In this document: positions 25,326 to 35,569 of the stretch, piece by piece
Layout of the letters: each line of letters starts with the position of its first letter
Position numbering within the stretch: position 1 is the stretch's first letter
Assembly: GCA_000635015.1 (NCBI GenBank)
Contig: JFMR01000045.1
Coordinates: 476,900 to 540,899, forward strand
Direction: 5' to 3'
Origin: Prochlorococcus sp. scB243_498I20
GTDB taxonomy: Bacteria > Cyanobacteriota > Cyanobacteriia > PCC-6307 > Cyanobiaceae
DNA: 64,000 bases
Made by a program: the position numbers and the translations under genes
Notes under the pieces: model-generated
Seen by the model: only the letters and a program-made list of their open reading frames with translations
Told to the model about the DNA's origin: nothing
Database searches by the model: none

Positions 25326-25673
25326 ATGAAATCATGGACATGTATAGAAAATTGTGGAGCTTGTTGTAAATTCGACTTGAACGAAAGAAGCGATTTGGCT
25401 AACAAACTTAACAAAGAAGATATAGCTTTGATAAATTCGATGACGGCTAAAGACGGTTGGTGTAAAAATCTGGACAGAGAAAATAAAAAATGCTTAATTT
25501 ATGAAACCAGACCACATTTTTGCCGGGTAAGTGAATTTTCAACTTCATTTAAAGAATATTTGAAATTTGGTGATAAATTTTTAATAGATTGCTGCAAACA
25601 GCATATTTCATCAAATTATGGATACCAAAGTAAAGAGATGAAAACTTTTAGAATTGCTGTTTCAGGAAAATGA
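25326..25673 (+). CDS. YkgJ-type cysteine-cluster protein
   Basis: 115 residues. C-I-E-N-C-G-A-C-C-K at the start, then W-C-K-N-L-D, K-C-L-I-Y-E-T-R-P-H-F-C-R and D-C-C-K make the eight-cysteine pattern of the UPF0153 family, which probably binds zinc or iron. Function is unknown. Its stop overlaps the start of the first UPF0016 gene by 4 bases, so it may be tied to metal (manganese) handling, an inference from context. Confidence 0.85.
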   Translation: MKSWTCIENCGACCKFDLNERSDLANKLNKEDIALINSMTAKDGWCKNLDRENKKCLIYETRPHFCRVSEFSTSFKEYLKFGDKFLIDCCKQHISSNYGYQSKEMKTFRIAVSGK

Positions 25674-25996
25674 ATAGTAAAGTAGAAAAAAAAGAAAACA
25701 ATCTAGAAAAAAGTTTTTTTTCAATATTTATAACCACTTTTACAACAATTTTTATTGCTGAACTTGGCGATAAAACTCAGATAGCCACATTAATGCTTTC
25801 TGCTGAATCGGGCAGGCCAATAGTTGTATTTCTTGGAAGTTCTCTAGCATTAATAAGCTCAAGCATAGTAGGAGTTCTTATTGGTAAATGGGTATCAAAA
25901 AAAATATCACCTAGCAAATTTGCTTTATCTACTGGTACTTTAATGATATTGATAAGTATATTTTTAGCTTATGAAACATTCAAAAATTATTTATAA
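25670..25996 (+). CDS. UPF0016/GDT1 family cation transporter, first half-protein
   Basis: 108 residues with three helices. A soluble start of about 18 residues, then F-I-A-E-L-G-D-K-T-Q-I-A-T-L, the E-L-G-D-K-T hallmark of TMEM165/GDT1 transporters. Full-length members have two such motifs in one protein. Here each motif is in its own gene, and this is the first. In cyanobacteria the family exports manganese or moves it into the lumen. Likely pairs with the next product. Confidence 0.85.
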   Translation: MNSKVEKKENNLEKSFFSIFITTFTTIFIAELGDKTQIATLMLSAESGRPIVVFLGSSLALISSSIVGVLIGKWVSKKISPSKFALSTGTLMILISIFLAYETFKNYL

Positions 25997-26308
25997 ATGG
26001 TTTTAAGTTTATTACTATCAACATTTTTAACCGTTTTCATAGCTGAATTAGGTGACAAAACTCAACTAGCTACTTTAACTATAAGTGGCACTTCAAATAA
26101 ACCATTAGCAGTTTTTCTAGGATCTTCTTCAGCACTTGTTTTTGCAAGTTTACTAGGAGCTTTAACAGGTGGTTCAATTTCAAGTTTTTTACCCGAAGTA
26201 GTTCTTAAGTCAATAGCGTCCATTACATTTTTCATCATTGGTATAAGGCTTTTTATCAACTCATTTACGATCGAAAAGGAAGAAAAAGAAGATAAAGAAA
26301 ATAATTAG
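25997..26308 (+). CDS. UPF0016/GDT1 family cation transporter, second half-protein
   Basis: 103 residues starting at the base after the previous stop. V-F-I-A-E-L-G-D-K-T-Q-L-A-T-L again carries the E-x-G-D-K-T ion-binding motif; three helices and a charged tail (E-K-E-E-K-E-D-K-E-N-N) follow. The two half-genes look like a pair that makes a heterodimer equal to one full GDT1 protein. Confidence 0.85.
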   Translation: MVLSLLLSTFLTVFIAELGDKTQLATLTISGTSNKPLAVFLGSSSALVFASLLGALTGGSISSFLPEVVLKSIASITFFIIGIRLFINSFTIEKEEKEDKENN

Positions 26309-26379
26309 TTTTAAGCTTGGATAATAAGGTGTAATAATGAAGTATATACCCTAAATTAATTTATAATTTCATTTAGATC

Positions 26380-28602
26380 ATGTTCACATCATCTTCAATA
26401 ATTGATAATCTTAATCAGTCAGAAGGGTTAGAATATAAAAAATTATGCAGATTATTAAAAATAACAAAGAAGTCTGATAAGGATAAATTAGATATTGCTT
26501 TAACAGCTCTAGAAAAACTTGAAATAATTAATAAAAATGAAAATGATGAATATACTTATATAAAGGATAATGATCATCTTGTCGCCAAAATAAGGTGTAG
26601 TAGCAAAGGCTATTGCTTCGCAGTAAGAGGAAAAGACAAAGAAGATATCTACATTAAAGAAAATCTACTTAACTATGCATGGAATGGAGATAAAGTTTTA
26701 GTAAGGATAATAAAAGAGGGATATAGGAGAAGATCACCTGAAGGAATAGTTGATTGTATTCTTGAAAGATCAAATCAAATACTTCTTTCTAAAGTAGAAA
26801 TAATAAACAATGATGTATATGCAATCCCAATAGACGATAGGATCCTTTCTAAAATTAAACTTCCAAAAGAGAATGAAAAATACACTTTCATTCCAGACAA
26901 TAAGAATATAGTAAAAGTTGAGATTGATAGATTTCCAATAGGTCAAGAAGAAGGACTAGGTCATGTGATACAAGAACTAAAACTAAACAATAATGAAGAC
27001 TATGATACAGACTTTGTTTTATCTAAAAGCAATATCGTTAAATCATACGATTTGAATCATATTGAATCAAAAAAATTAGAACCAAGGGAGAGGATAGACC
27101 TTACAGATAAAAACTCTTATTTATTCAAAAGTTGGAATTCTAATAGTTCTCCAATGCTCCCAATGATTCAGATAGAGCAGGGAAAAAATAAAAATACTAA
27201 ATTATGGATACATACAAATAATATTGCAGAAAGAGTAGATCTAAATAGTAAAAAATCTCTAGAAATATTATTCAAATTCTTTGAATCATTACCCTTATTA
27301 AATGATTGGCAAAACTACCTTGGTGAAGCCGTAAGAAATGATTCTGAATTTAAATTTGGTGAAAAGAATGAAGCAATTAGCCTTTGTATCAATTTAAATA
27401 GTGATAATGAAATCATTGATTGGTCATTTCATCTTACTTTAGTAAAATGTACTCTTATTCTTGGAAGTGATCAAACTGACGCGCTTCTATCAAGAAAAAG
27501 CAAATCAAGAATAACCTCACGTGTATTAAAACCTATAAAGGAATATGTCGACGATTTAGATAAAATACTAGAAATTTCACGTTCATTCAGAGAAAACCAT
27601 CTTTTGGAGGGTAAGGTGGAAATTCCTGCGCCACTGAATAAGATTGAAGCACTAGAAGAATTTTTTATTCACAATCCAGTTGAATATTCAAAAGGATATT
27701 TTGAATCATTAAATAAAGAAGATTGCCAAACTTACCTTTCACCAATACTATATGAAGCTAATTTAATATGGTTCAAACATTCAAATCAATGTGGCTTAAA
27801 AAGTGCAGGATACATTTCAAATGGAATAGATTACGTTAATGCTAATGAAATTATTAAATATTCAGAATTTATTGATAATGATGTAGAGCTTAATGAAGAT
27901 GGTAATTTGACATTTAGTCAAGTAATTAAATTATGTGAAGACGATAATAAAAAAAGAATCTTACATAAACTTCTAATTAATGAATTTAAGGACAATGAAA
28001 TAAGGTTGATATCTAAAGATCCTGATAATGATGAATCTGAAAAACTATTTATTTCTCCATGGACTATTCCTGGATTTGACTTCACAAATCTTATAAATCA
28101 GTACTGTATTTTTAATATGATAATAAATGCTAAGAAATCAAAGAAAAATAATATTGATGCAATCAATATTTCGGAAAGTAATTCATTAGACCTAGTAAAT
28201 TGGGATATATTTAATTCATCAATTTCAAAAAATCTAGAAATATTATTTAACAAGTTTGTGATAGATAAACTTAATGAATTCAAGTACAAAGTTAACCAAT
28301 ATAAATCTAATATGATAAATATAAAAAAAGTAAGAAAAGCAGAAAAATTAATAGGTAATATTTATAGTGGGTTTATTTTATCAGTGCAAACATATGGTTT
28401 CTTTGTTGAGATATCAGAACTAAATGTGGAGGGATTAGTACACGTAAGCACTCTTAATAATGATTGGTATGAATACAGGTCAAGGCAAAATCTATTGATT
28501 GGAAGAAAATCTAAAAAATCATATAAAGTTGGGGATGCAATAGAAGTAAAAATAATAAAAGTCGATATTCTTAAATATCAAATTGATTTAGAATTAACAT
28601 AA
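26380..28602 (+). CDS. RNase II/R-family protein (Zam-like) with degenerate catalytic motif
   Basis: 740 residues with the RNase R plan: cold-shock-like N-terminus (about 60-150), RNB region (about 230-620), C-terminal S1 domain (about 660-740, with S-V-Q-T-Y-G-F-F-V-E-I). After R-E-R-I-D-L-T, where active enzymes have I-D-x-x-D-x-x-D-F-D-D, this protein reads K-N-S-Y-L-F-K-S-W-N-S-N-S-S, with none of the four aspartates. It probably binds RNA without cutting. Zam, the acetazolamide-resistance protein of Synechocystis, is a known RNB-like relative. An intact short RNB gene is at 10.5 kb. Confidence 0.8.
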   Translation: MFTSSSIIDNLNQSEGLEYKKLCRLLKITKKSDKDKLDIALTALEKLEIINKNENDEYTYIKDNDHLVAKIRCSSKGYCFAVRGKDKEDIYIKENLLNYAWNGDKVLVRIIKEGYRRRSPEGIVDCILERSNQILLSKVEIINNDVYAIPIDDRILSKIKLPKENEKYTFIPDNKNIVKVEIDRFPIGQEEGLGHVIQELKLNNNEDYDTDFVLSKSNIVKSYDLNHIESKKLEPRERIDLTDKNSYLFKSWNSNSSPMLPMIQIEQGKNKNTKLWIHTNNIAERVDLNSKKSLEILFKFFESLPLLNDWQNYLGEAVRNDSEFKFGEKNEAISLCINLNSDNEIIDWSFHLTLVKCTLILGSDQTDALLSRKSKSRITSRVLKPIKEYVDDLDKILEISRSFRENHLLEGKVEIPAPLNKIEALEEFFIHNPVEYSKGYFESLNKEDCQTYLSPILYEANLIWFKHSNQCGLKSAGYISNGIDYVNANEIIKYSEFIDNDVELNEDGNLTFSQVIKLCEDDNKKRILHKLLINEFKDNEIRLISKDPDNDESEKLFISPWTIPGFDFTNLINQYCIFNMIINAKKSKKNNIDAINISESNSLDLVNWDIFNSSISKNLEILFNKFVIDKLNEFKYKVNQYKSNMINIKKVRKAEKLIGNIYSGFILSVQTYGFFVEISELNVEGLVHVSTLNNDWYEYRSRQNLLIGRKSKKSYKVGDAIEVKIIKVDILKYQIDLELT

Positions 28603-28669
28603 ATAAATTTTCACAAAATATATTATGGAAATATCAACCAAAATAAATTTAAGATAACTTTTTATAATT

Positions 28670-29113
28670 ATGTTTAAGAAAAAATATTTGCTGTTAACTC
28701 TTTTTTTAATAATAATTTTTCAAATTTTATTATATACAAATAATAATCAGAAGACTTCATTTAGATACTTTAAATGGACCCTCCAAGAAGTAAGTATAGG
28801 TAAGTTGATCAGTATTTCATTTTTTTCTGGTTTATTTGTAAGCACTTTATTAAATACAACAATTACTAGTACTAGTTTCAGAAAAAAAAATTTCAAAAAT
28901 GTGGAAGATGATTTTGTAACTAATAATAATGAGGAAGAAATGGAACCAAACATTGAGATGCCGCCACAAAGGGATATTAGAGAAACTCAACCAACTATTT
29001 CTGTTAATTACAGAGTACTCAAAAATACTAATGACAATAACTTAAAAAAAGAACAAAGTTATTCTAATCAAGACTCTATAGATGACTGGGATAATGCTGA
29101 TAATGATTGGTAG
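28670..29113 (+). CDS. Membrane-anchored acidic protein, function unknown
   Basis: 147 residues. Two helices near the N-terminus (about 5-22 and 42-64), then a long polar, acidic region ending D-D-W-D-N-A-D-N-D-W. The second helix region G-K-L-I-S-I-S-F-F-S-G-L-F-V resembles the LapA-type helical hairpin, weakly. It lies between the Zam-like gene and the DUF2996-like gene on the same strand. Confidence 0.6.
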   Translation: MFKKKYLLLTLFLIIIFQILLYTNNNQKTSFRYFKWTLQEVSIGKLISISFFSGLFVSTLLNTTITSTSFRKKNFKNVEDDFVTNNNEEEMEPNIEMPPQRDIRETQPTISVNYRVLKNTNDNNLKKEQSYSNQDSIDDWDNADNDW

Positions 29114-29173
29114 AAAAATAAATTAATTAAAAAATGTTTTTTTAATTTATAATGAAATGAAATAGTTTTTTTT

Positions 29174-29740
29174 ATGGAAGAAAATTTAGACAAAAATAAT
29201 GAAGTAAATAAAGAAATATCCGACAACACTACTAAATCAAACTCTGAGGAAACAAAAGGACCTAAATCAGAAAAAGTTATCAATATGGATATAAATAATG
29301 GTGATTCTGCTACTAAAGTTGTTATAAAAAATGAAGCTAATGCTCCTGAAAAACCTACAGCAAAGCCAAAAAAAGAACTCCCTGTAGAGAAAAAGCCTTT
29401 CCAAGAATTTATTAACATGCACCTAATTCCCTCACTTACTGAGGAAATTAATCAAAGAGGATTAGAAATAAACAATATTAACCTCACTAACACAAATAGA
29501 CCTATTGCTGGAGATAAATGTTGGGTAATAAATTGTGAAATTAAAGATACTTGTAATTTTTGGTTATCCTTTGAGAAGGATGATATTAGTTCATTAAAAA
29601 GTATTTCTTTATCAAAACCTAATCAACAACCCAGTATTATTGAATCCTTTCTTATTGACGAAAAAAGAATTACCCTTAAATTAATAATTTCAAGAGTACT
29701 TCAAAGATTGAATGGGCAAAAGTTAATAGGAGTTAATTAG
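29174..29740 (+). CDS. DUF2996-like protein
   Basis: 188 residues. A long disordered, lysine- and glutamate-rich N-terminus (about 1-75) comes before a folded part starting F-Q-E-F-I-N-M-H-L-I-P and including G-D-K-C-W-V-I-N-C-E-I-K and F-W-L-S-F-E-K-D-D-I. This is the cyanobacterial DUF2996 arrangement. Function is unknown; some members are suspected in photosystem assembly. acsF starts 80 bases later. Confidence 0.7.
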   Translation: MEENLDKNNEVNKEISDNTTKSNSEETKGPKSEKVINMDINNGDSATKVVIKNEANAPEKPTAKPKKELPVEKKPFQEFINMHLIPSLTEEINQRGLEINNINLTNTNRPIAGDKCWVINCEIKDTCNFWLSFEKDDISSLKSISLSKPNQQPSIIESFLIDEKRITLKLIISRVLQRLNGQKLIGVN

Positions 29741-29820
29741 AAAAACAATAACACCAAGTTAACTTTTCCCTCGAAAATACAAATCATAGTAAATAATAGT
29801 ATTAATAAACAGAATAAAAA

Positions 29821-30993
29821 ATGGCTCAATCAACTGTTGAATCAAAAAATAAAAAAGAAATTAATAATGGAAAGATACCAGCAAAAGAAACAATTTTGTC
29901 CCCAAGATTCTATACAACAGACTTTGAGGCTATGGAAAATATGGATTTATCAATAAACGAGGAGGAATTGGAAGCTATTTGTGAGGAATTTAGGAAAGAT
30001 TACAATAGACATCATTTTGTAAGAAACAGTGAATTTGAAGGCGCTGCAGAAAAATTAGATCCTGAGACAAGAGAGCTTTTTATTGATTTTCTCGAGGGAA
30101 GTTGTACATCAGAATTTTCAGGTTTTTTACTATATAAGGAACTTAGTAAGAGAATTAAAGTCAAAAACCCTCTACTTGCTGAATGTTTTGCTCATATGGC
30201 CAGAGATGAAGCAAGACATGCAGGTTTTTTAAATAAATCAATGAGTGACTTTGGACTTCAGTTAGATTTAGGTTTTTTAACAGCCAATAAAGATTACACT
30301 TATTTCCCTCCAAGAAGTATTTTTTACGCTACTTATTTATCCGAAAAAATAGGTTATTGGAGATACATAGCAATTTATAGGCATCTCGAAAAGAACCCTG
30401 ATAGCAAAATTTTTCCACTATTTAATTATTTTGAAAATTGGTGTCAAGATGAAAATAGACATGGGGATTTCTTTGACGCATTAATGAAAGCACAGCCACG
30501 TACTGTTAAATCTTTAAGCCAAAAAATCACCATTGGCGGCTCTACATTTACACACCCATTATTTGACTACTTACATAGGTTTAGATATTTTTTGAATAAT
30601 CTTCCATTAACATCCAAGTTATGGTCTAGGTTCTTTTTATTAGCTGTATTTGCAACTATGTATGCAAGGGATTTGGGAATTAAAAAAGATTTCTACAGCT
30701 CTTTAGGTTTAGATGCCAGAGATTACGACCAGTTTGTTATTAATAAAACAAATGAAACTGCAGCTAGAGTTTTCCCTGTAGTAATGGACGTTTATGATAA
30801 ATCTTTTTATGGAAGATTAGATAAAATAGTAGAGAATAATGAGGTTCTTTCCGATATTGCAAACAGTGATGGAAATAAAGTATCTAAAACTTTTAAAAAA
30901 TTACCTAAATATTTATCAAACGGATACCAGTTATTAAGACTATACTTATTAAAACCTCTTGATAGCAAAGATTTCCAACCTTCGATTAGATAA
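29821..30993 (+). CDS. acsF: Mg-protoporphyrin IX monomethyl ester oxidative cyclase
   Basis: 390 residues. Diiron ligands: E-F-E-G-A-A-E near 75-80, [17 protein letters not shown] (near 128-133) and Q-D-E-N-R-H-G-D-F (near 210). It needs oxygen to make the fifth ring of chlorophyll from Mg-protoporphyrin monomethyl ester. It works downstream of the chelatase whose H subunit is at 43.9 kb. Full length; also called chlE or chlA. Confidence 0.97.
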   Translation: MAQSTVESKNKKEINNGKIPAKETILSPRFYTTDFEAMENMDLSINEEELEAICEEFRKDYNRHHFVRNSEFEGAAEKLDPETRELFIDFLEGSCTSEFSGFLLYKELSKRIKVKNPLLAECFAHMARDEARHAGFLNKSMSDFGLQLDLGFLTANKDYTYFPPRSIFYATYLSEKIGYWRYIAIYRHLEKNPDSKIFPLFNYFENWCQDENRHGDFFDALMKAQPRTVKSLSQKITIGGSTFTHPLFDYLHRFRYFLNNLPLTSKLWSRFFLLAVFATMYARDLGIKKDFYSSLGLDARDYDQFVINKTNETAARVFPVVMDVYDKSFYGRLDKIVENNEVLSDIANSDGNKVSKTFKKLPKYLSNGYQLLRLYLLKPLDSKDFQPSIR

Positions 30994-31024
30994 TCTTTAA
31001 TACAGAGAAGATTTATAGACTCAT

Positions 31025-32446
31025 ATGCTTTCGTCACAAATCAAATCAAATGAAATCGTTTTTGGTAGTTGCAATAAAGATTTATTAGAAGAAATCATTT
31101 TCTACGGCATTGGACTTGGTGCTGATTTTGTAGAAATATTTATTGAGAATACTGACAACTCAAGCGTGTTAGCAGAAGAAGATTTTATTACAAGTGTAAG
31201 TCCATCATTTGGAAGGGGTGCTGGCATTAGAATATTCAAGGGAAAAAAGGATGGATTTGTAAGTACAAATGATTTAACAAAACATGGCTTAATGAGATCG
31301 GTATCACAGGCTATTGAGATGTTAGACATAACAAACAACAAAAGAGAATTATTTGACGGTTTAAATAAACATAGGGACTATAGTTTATCCAAGAAAAAAT
31401 GGATTAATGAAGTACCATCTATTCATGAGATAAGTGAAAAACTACTAGTTAGCACAAAGTCTTTAAAAAAAAATAATAAAATAATAACTAGAAAAGGAAG
31501 TTACTCAAGAAATCTCCAAGAAGTAATTATAGCCTCCAGTGACGGAACCTATGTCTCAGATATTAGATTGCATCAAACAGTTGGTCTCAACGTAATTGCA
31601 AGTGATGCCCAATATAGATCTAGTGGAAGTAGAAGATTTGGATCGTCAGGAATGCCTAATGAATTCAGATTATGGGATCACGAAAAAGCAGCTAATGATG
31701 TGTTTGAAAGTTCAATGAACATGTTGTATGCAGATTATGTTGATGCAGGACAAATGCCTGTTGTATTAGCTAATAAATTTGGTGGCGTTATATTCCATGA
31801 AGCCTGTGGTCATTTACTTGAAACTACACAAATAGAGAGAGGAACAACACCATTTGAGAATAAATTGAATGAAAAAATTGCACATGAATCTGTAACAGCA
31901 ATAGATGAAGGAATATCAGAAGGATCCTTCGGTTCATTATCAGTAGATGATGAAGGTATGGAACCCGAAAAATCAGTTCTTATAAAAGATGGAATTTTAA
32001 AAAAATTCATATCCGACAGGGCAGGTGAATTAAGAACTGGCCATAAAAGAACAGGAAGTGGAAGAAGACAAAACTATTCTTTTGCTGCAGCTTCAAGAAT
32101 GAGAAATACTTATATAGCTAAAGGTGAGCACTCGAAAGAGGATTTAATCAATAGTATTAGTGAAGGTCTTTACTGCAAATCAATGGGTGGTGGCAGTGTA
32201 GGTGCTACAGGACAATTTAATTTTGCTGTAGAAGAAGGATATCTTATTAAAAATGGAAAATTAACTATTCCAGTAAAGGGAGCAACATTGATCGGTGAGG
32301 CTAAAGAAGTTATGCCAAAAATATCAATGTGCGGAAATGATCTCGAGTTGGCTCCTGGATTCTGTGGATCCATTAGTGGAAGTGTCAACGTAACTGTTGG
32401 CCAACCTCATATTAAGGTTGATTCAATCACTGTTGGCGGAAGATAA
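31025..32446 (+). CDS. tldD: TldD metalloprotease subunit
   Basis: 473 residues. The zinc motif F-H-E-A-C-G-H near residue 257 is the H-E-x-x-x-H that makes TldD the catalytic subunit of the TldD/E pair. G-S-G-R-R-Q-N-Y and the C-terminal G-F-C-G-S-I-S-G are family marks. It digests unfolded peptides and matures some small modified peptides. The partner pmbA starts 3 bases after its stop. Confidence 0.95.
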   Translation: MLSSQIKSNEIVFGSCNKDLLEEIIFYGIGLGADFVEIFIENTDNSSVLAEEDFITSVSPSFGRGAGIRIFKGKKDGFVSTNDLTKHGLMRSVSQAIEMLDITNNKRELFDGLNKHRDYSLSKKKWINEVPSIHEISEKLLVSTKSLKKNNKIITRKGSYSRNLQEVIIASSDGTYVSDIRLHQTVGLNVIASDAQYRSSGSRRFGSSGMPNEFRLWDHEKAANDVFESSMNMLYADYVDAGQMPVVLANKFGGVIFHEACGHLLETTQIERGTTPFENKLNEKIAHESVTAIDEGISEGSFGSLSVDDEGMEPEKSVLIKDGILKKFISDRAGELRTGHKRTGSGRRQNYSFAAASRMRNTYIAKGEHSKEDLINSISEGLYCKSMGGGSVGATGQFNFAVEEGYLIKNGKLTIPVKGATLIGEAKEVMPKISMCGNDLELAPGFCGSISGSVNVTVGQPHIKVDSITVGGR

Positions 32447-32449
32447 GAA

Positions 32450-33802
32450 ATGAATTCAAGAGAAATCACAACTCAAATCTCCAAAGCTGCAGATTTCCTA
32501 AATCTTAAAAAATGGGATTATGGAGCAAGCTTTTCTAATGATTATTCTGTGCAAGTAGATAAAGGAGAGGCTAAACAACTTAAGGCATCACAAAAGCAAA
32601 TTTTAACTATAAGAGTTTGGAATCAATCTAATTTAGTTGGTATTACTACAACAAGTGATATTAGTGAATCTGGTATTAAAAAGGCTCTTAAGGAAGCAAA
32701 TATAGCATCTGATTTTGGCAATAAGAATGAATCTACAGAATTTTCACCACTAGCGAATGATCCCATTAAAGTTAATGAAATTGAAAAAAGAAATCCTGTT
32801 GGAATAAAAAAATTACTTACACTTTTAAGAGAAGCGGAAGTAAAACTAATAGAAAGTCATGAATCCATAAAATCCGTTCCATATAATGGTTTATCTGAAA
32901 GTTTCTTTGAGAGAGTTTATGCAAATAGTGAGGGTGCCTTTCGAAGTTATTCCAAAAGTCAAGCAGCACTATATTTATATGCAAGAGCAGAAGAGAAAAA
33001 TAAGAAGCCTCGTAGTTCAGGTTCCGTAAAACTTGGATATGGAGCTGATGATTTAGATATAGAGTCGTGTATTAAAGAGGCTTCAAATAAAACAATTTCT
33101 CATTTAAATTATTCATCTATTAAAACTGATAAATATTTAATATGTTTTTCCCCAGAGTCTTTTTTAACTATCATTAACGCCTTTAGCTCAATGTTTAATG
33201 CTAGAAGCATTATAGATGGAGTGAGCTTATCTAATAAAAATTCAATCGGAGAGAAACTATCTACAGAAGCACTTAATATTTATGATGATGGCCTCCACGA
33301 AAAGAATATTTCTTCAACACCATTTGATGGAGAGGGAACCCCAACCAAAAGACTATGTCTAATTAACAGAGGGAGAATTGAAAATTTTATACATTCTGAA
33401 TCAACTGCAAGAATATTTAAAACAACTCCCACTGGCCACGCTGGACTAGGATCAAAAGTCTCAGTATCTCCTGATTGGATCGTAGTTGAAAAATCAGAAG
33501 AAAACTTTGATCTAAAAACATCACTAGATCACTCTACTTATGAGGGAGAATTTGTTTATATAGAAGAGTTAAATGCAATCCATGCAGGTGTCAGAGCAAG
33601 TCAAGGTTCATTTTCTCTTCCATTTGATGGATGGCTATACAAAAACGGTAAAAAAATCTCAATAGATTCTGCCACCGTAGCAGGGGATATCAAATATCTT
33701 TTGAAAAATATAGTGAACATTGAATCAAGCCAGGAGGTAACAACAAGTGGAATTTCTCCACATATATGGGTAGATGAATTATCAATAACTGGTGACGCGT
33801 GA
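32450..33802 (+). CDS. pmbA: PmbA/TldE metalloprotease subunit
   Basis: 450 residues. It belongs to the same family as the preceding product but lacks the H-E-x-x-x-H. It has the shared beta-rich plan and the end block F-S-L-P-F-D-G-W-L-Y-K-N-G-K. The non-catalytic half of the heterodimer. Its stop overlaps the GTG start of fmt by 4 bases. Confidence 0.94.
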   Translation: MNSREITTQISKAADFLNLKKWDYGASFSNDYSVQVDKGEAKQLKASQKQILTIRVWNQSNLVGITTTSDISESGIKKALKEANIASDFGNKNESTEFSPLANDPIKVNEIEKRNPVGIKKLLTLLREAEVKLIESHESIKSVPYNGLSESFFERVYANSEGAFRSYSKSQAALYLYARAEEKNKKPRSSGSVKLGYGADDLDIESCIKEASNKTISHLNYSSIKTDKYLICFSPESFLTIINAFSSMFNARSIIDGVSLSNKNSIGEKLSTEALNIYDDGLHEKNISSTPFDGEGTPTKRLCLINRGRIENFIHSESTARIFKTTPTGHAGLGSKVSVSPDWIVVEKSEENFDLKTSLDHSTYEGEFVYIEELNAIHAGVRASQGSFSLPFDGWLYKNGKKISIDSATVAGDIKYLLKNIVNIESSQEVTTSGISPHIWVDELSITGDA

Positions 33803-34785
33803 GAATTATATTCTGGGGAACACCTGAATATTCAATTCCTAGTCTTAATATTTTTATTAAATCTAAGCACGAGGTAATTGCAGTAGTTAGCCAACCGGAT
33901 AAGAAGAGATCTAGGGGAAATAAATTAATAGCCTCACCTGTAAAAAGCATTGCTGAGAAAGAATCTATAAAAATTTATACTCCAGAAAAAATAAGGGGCA
34001 ATATAGATTTTATAAATGAACTTAAATCACTTTCTTGTGATTTATTTATTGTTATAGCTTACGGGAAAATTTTACCCAAAGAGATACTGGAAATCCCAAA
34101 ATTTGGTTGTTGGAATGCACATGCTTCATTACTTCCAAGATGGCGTGGTGCCGCCCCAATTCAATGGTCCCTAATAAAAGGCGATGAATTTACTGGTGTA
34201 GGAATTATGAAAATGAATGAGGGACTAGATACTGGCGACATATTGTTGGAAGAAAAAATTAAAGTCAATAATAACGATAATTTAAATACACTATCGGAAA
34301 AACTTAGTATTTTATCGGCAAAATTATTTTTAAATGCTACATCTTTAATCGAAGAAAATATTAATAAAAATACTAATCCTAAATTAACAAAACAAAATAC
34401 CCTTGGAAGAGAAATTACTTACGCAAGAATGATTGAAAAAGCAGACTTTAAAGTTGATTGGGGTAATGAGGCAATTAAAATTTCTCAAAAAATAAAAGCA
34501 TTATACCCACGAGCAAATACAACTTTTAGAGGTAAGAATCTTAAAATACTTAAAATCAAAGTTTTGACTAGTGATGTAATTAAAAATGAAAAATACCTTT
34601 TCATGAGCAATTATTCAAGACCAGGTATTATTCTTGCTTTAATAGAAAATGAAGGAATTATAATTTCAACTAAAACTGATCCGATTATTTTGTTAGAAGC
34701 AAAACTTGAAGGCAAAAACATTTCTAGCAAAAAGCAATTGATTCAACAGTTAAAGCCATCAGCAGGTGAATATCTCTCAGGTTAA
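33799..34785 (+). CDS. fmt: Methionyl-tRNA formyltransferase
   Basis: 328 residues from a GTG start overlapping the pmbA stop. Motifs: I-I-F-W-G-T-P-E-Y-S at the start, G-C-W-N-A-H-A-S-L-L-P-R-W-R-G-A-A-P-I (catalytic N, H) and D-T-G-D-I-L-L. It formylates Met-tRNA-fMet, whose gene is at 57.6 kb. Normal length with the C-terminal tRNA-binding domain. Confidence 0.96.
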   Translation: MRIIFWGTPEYSIPSLNIFIKSKHEVIAVVSQPDKKRSRGNKLIASPVKSIAEKESIKIYTPEKIRGNIDFINELKSLSCDLFIVIAYGKILPKEILEIPKFGCWNAHASLLPRWRGAAPIQWSLIKGDEFTGVGIMKMNEGLDTGDILLEEKIKVNNNDNLNTLSEKLSILSAKLFLNATSLIEENINKNTNPKLTKQNTLGREITYARMIEKADFKVDWGNEAIKISQKIKALYPRANTTFRGKNLKILKIKVLTSDVIKNEKYLFMSNYSRPGIILALIENEGIIISTKTDPIILLEAKLEGKNISSKKQLIQQLKPSAGEYLSG

Positions 34786-35498
34786 GTTTTAGATTCTTTT
34801 TTAGAGAATCCCCAAATGAAAGCAAAAAGAATCAAAAAATAAAAATAATAGTCTGGAAGTATAGATTCTTTAATTAACGTATTCAGTAAAAGTTTAATCC
34901 CAACTATTAAAATTGCTACGTAACCGGCTGTTTCTAATCTAGAAAATATATCCAGAAGTTTTAGAAAAATACCCGATGTAAATCTTAAAGCTAATACTCC
35001 AATAACTGCTCCAAATATAATTAATATGTATTGATCACTTATAGCTACTGCAGTAGTGATACTGTCTATGGAAAAAGCAAAATCAGTAATTGAAAGAAGC
35101 GCTACAACCCTTAAAAACCTAAAATTATTTTTATTATTATCATCTGCCCCATTTTTATCGTTTTCTATATCTGAATTTAAAAAAACATTAGAGAAGAATA
35201 AATAAATTAAATAAAAACCAGCAAAAACTCTAATAAGAATAAACTTTAGAAGAACATTAGATAATATGATTAGAATAATTCTAAATACTAAAGATATTGT
35301 TATACCAATATTTAAGGCTCTTGACCTTAATTCTGAACTGTCGAGGGATTTAGTAAGAGAAGCTAGTGCTACAGCATTATCTGCCGATAATAATAATTCC
35401 AGAGCAATTAATATTGGTAAAAGTGTAAAGATTTCGTACCAACTGTCTACCTGATCTAGTGTGGGTATAAAAGAATTTATTGCGGCTGAATCCATCAA
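34782..35498 (-). CDS. TerC-family integral membrane protein
   Basis: 238 residues, about seven helices. The acidic motif E-L-L-L-S-A-D-N-A-V-A-L (near 34-45) and T-D-F-A-F-S-I-D-S-I-T-T (near 135-146) are the two TerC half-repeats with conserved aspartates in the membrane. TerC proteins move metal ions (manganese in some bacteria) and plant ones help thylakoid insertion. The substrate here is unknown. Convergent with fmt by 4 bases. Confidence 0.88.
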   Translation of the reverse strand: MMDSAAINSFIPTLDQVDSWYEIFTLLPILIALELLLSADNAVALASLTKSLDSSELRSRALNIGITISLVFRIILIILSNVLLKFILIRVFAGFYLIYLFFSNVFLNSDIENDKNGADDNNKNNFRFLRVVALLSITDFAFSIDSITTAVAISDQYILIIFGAVIGVLALRFTSGIFLKLLDIFSRLETAGYVAILIVGIKLLLNTLIKESILPDYYFYFLILFAFIWGFSKKESKT

Positions 35499-35569
35499 AT
35501 ATTATTCACAATCAGTATAAAATCTAATATAATGTATCGGATATTTGTAATCAAGATTGATAGTTATAA

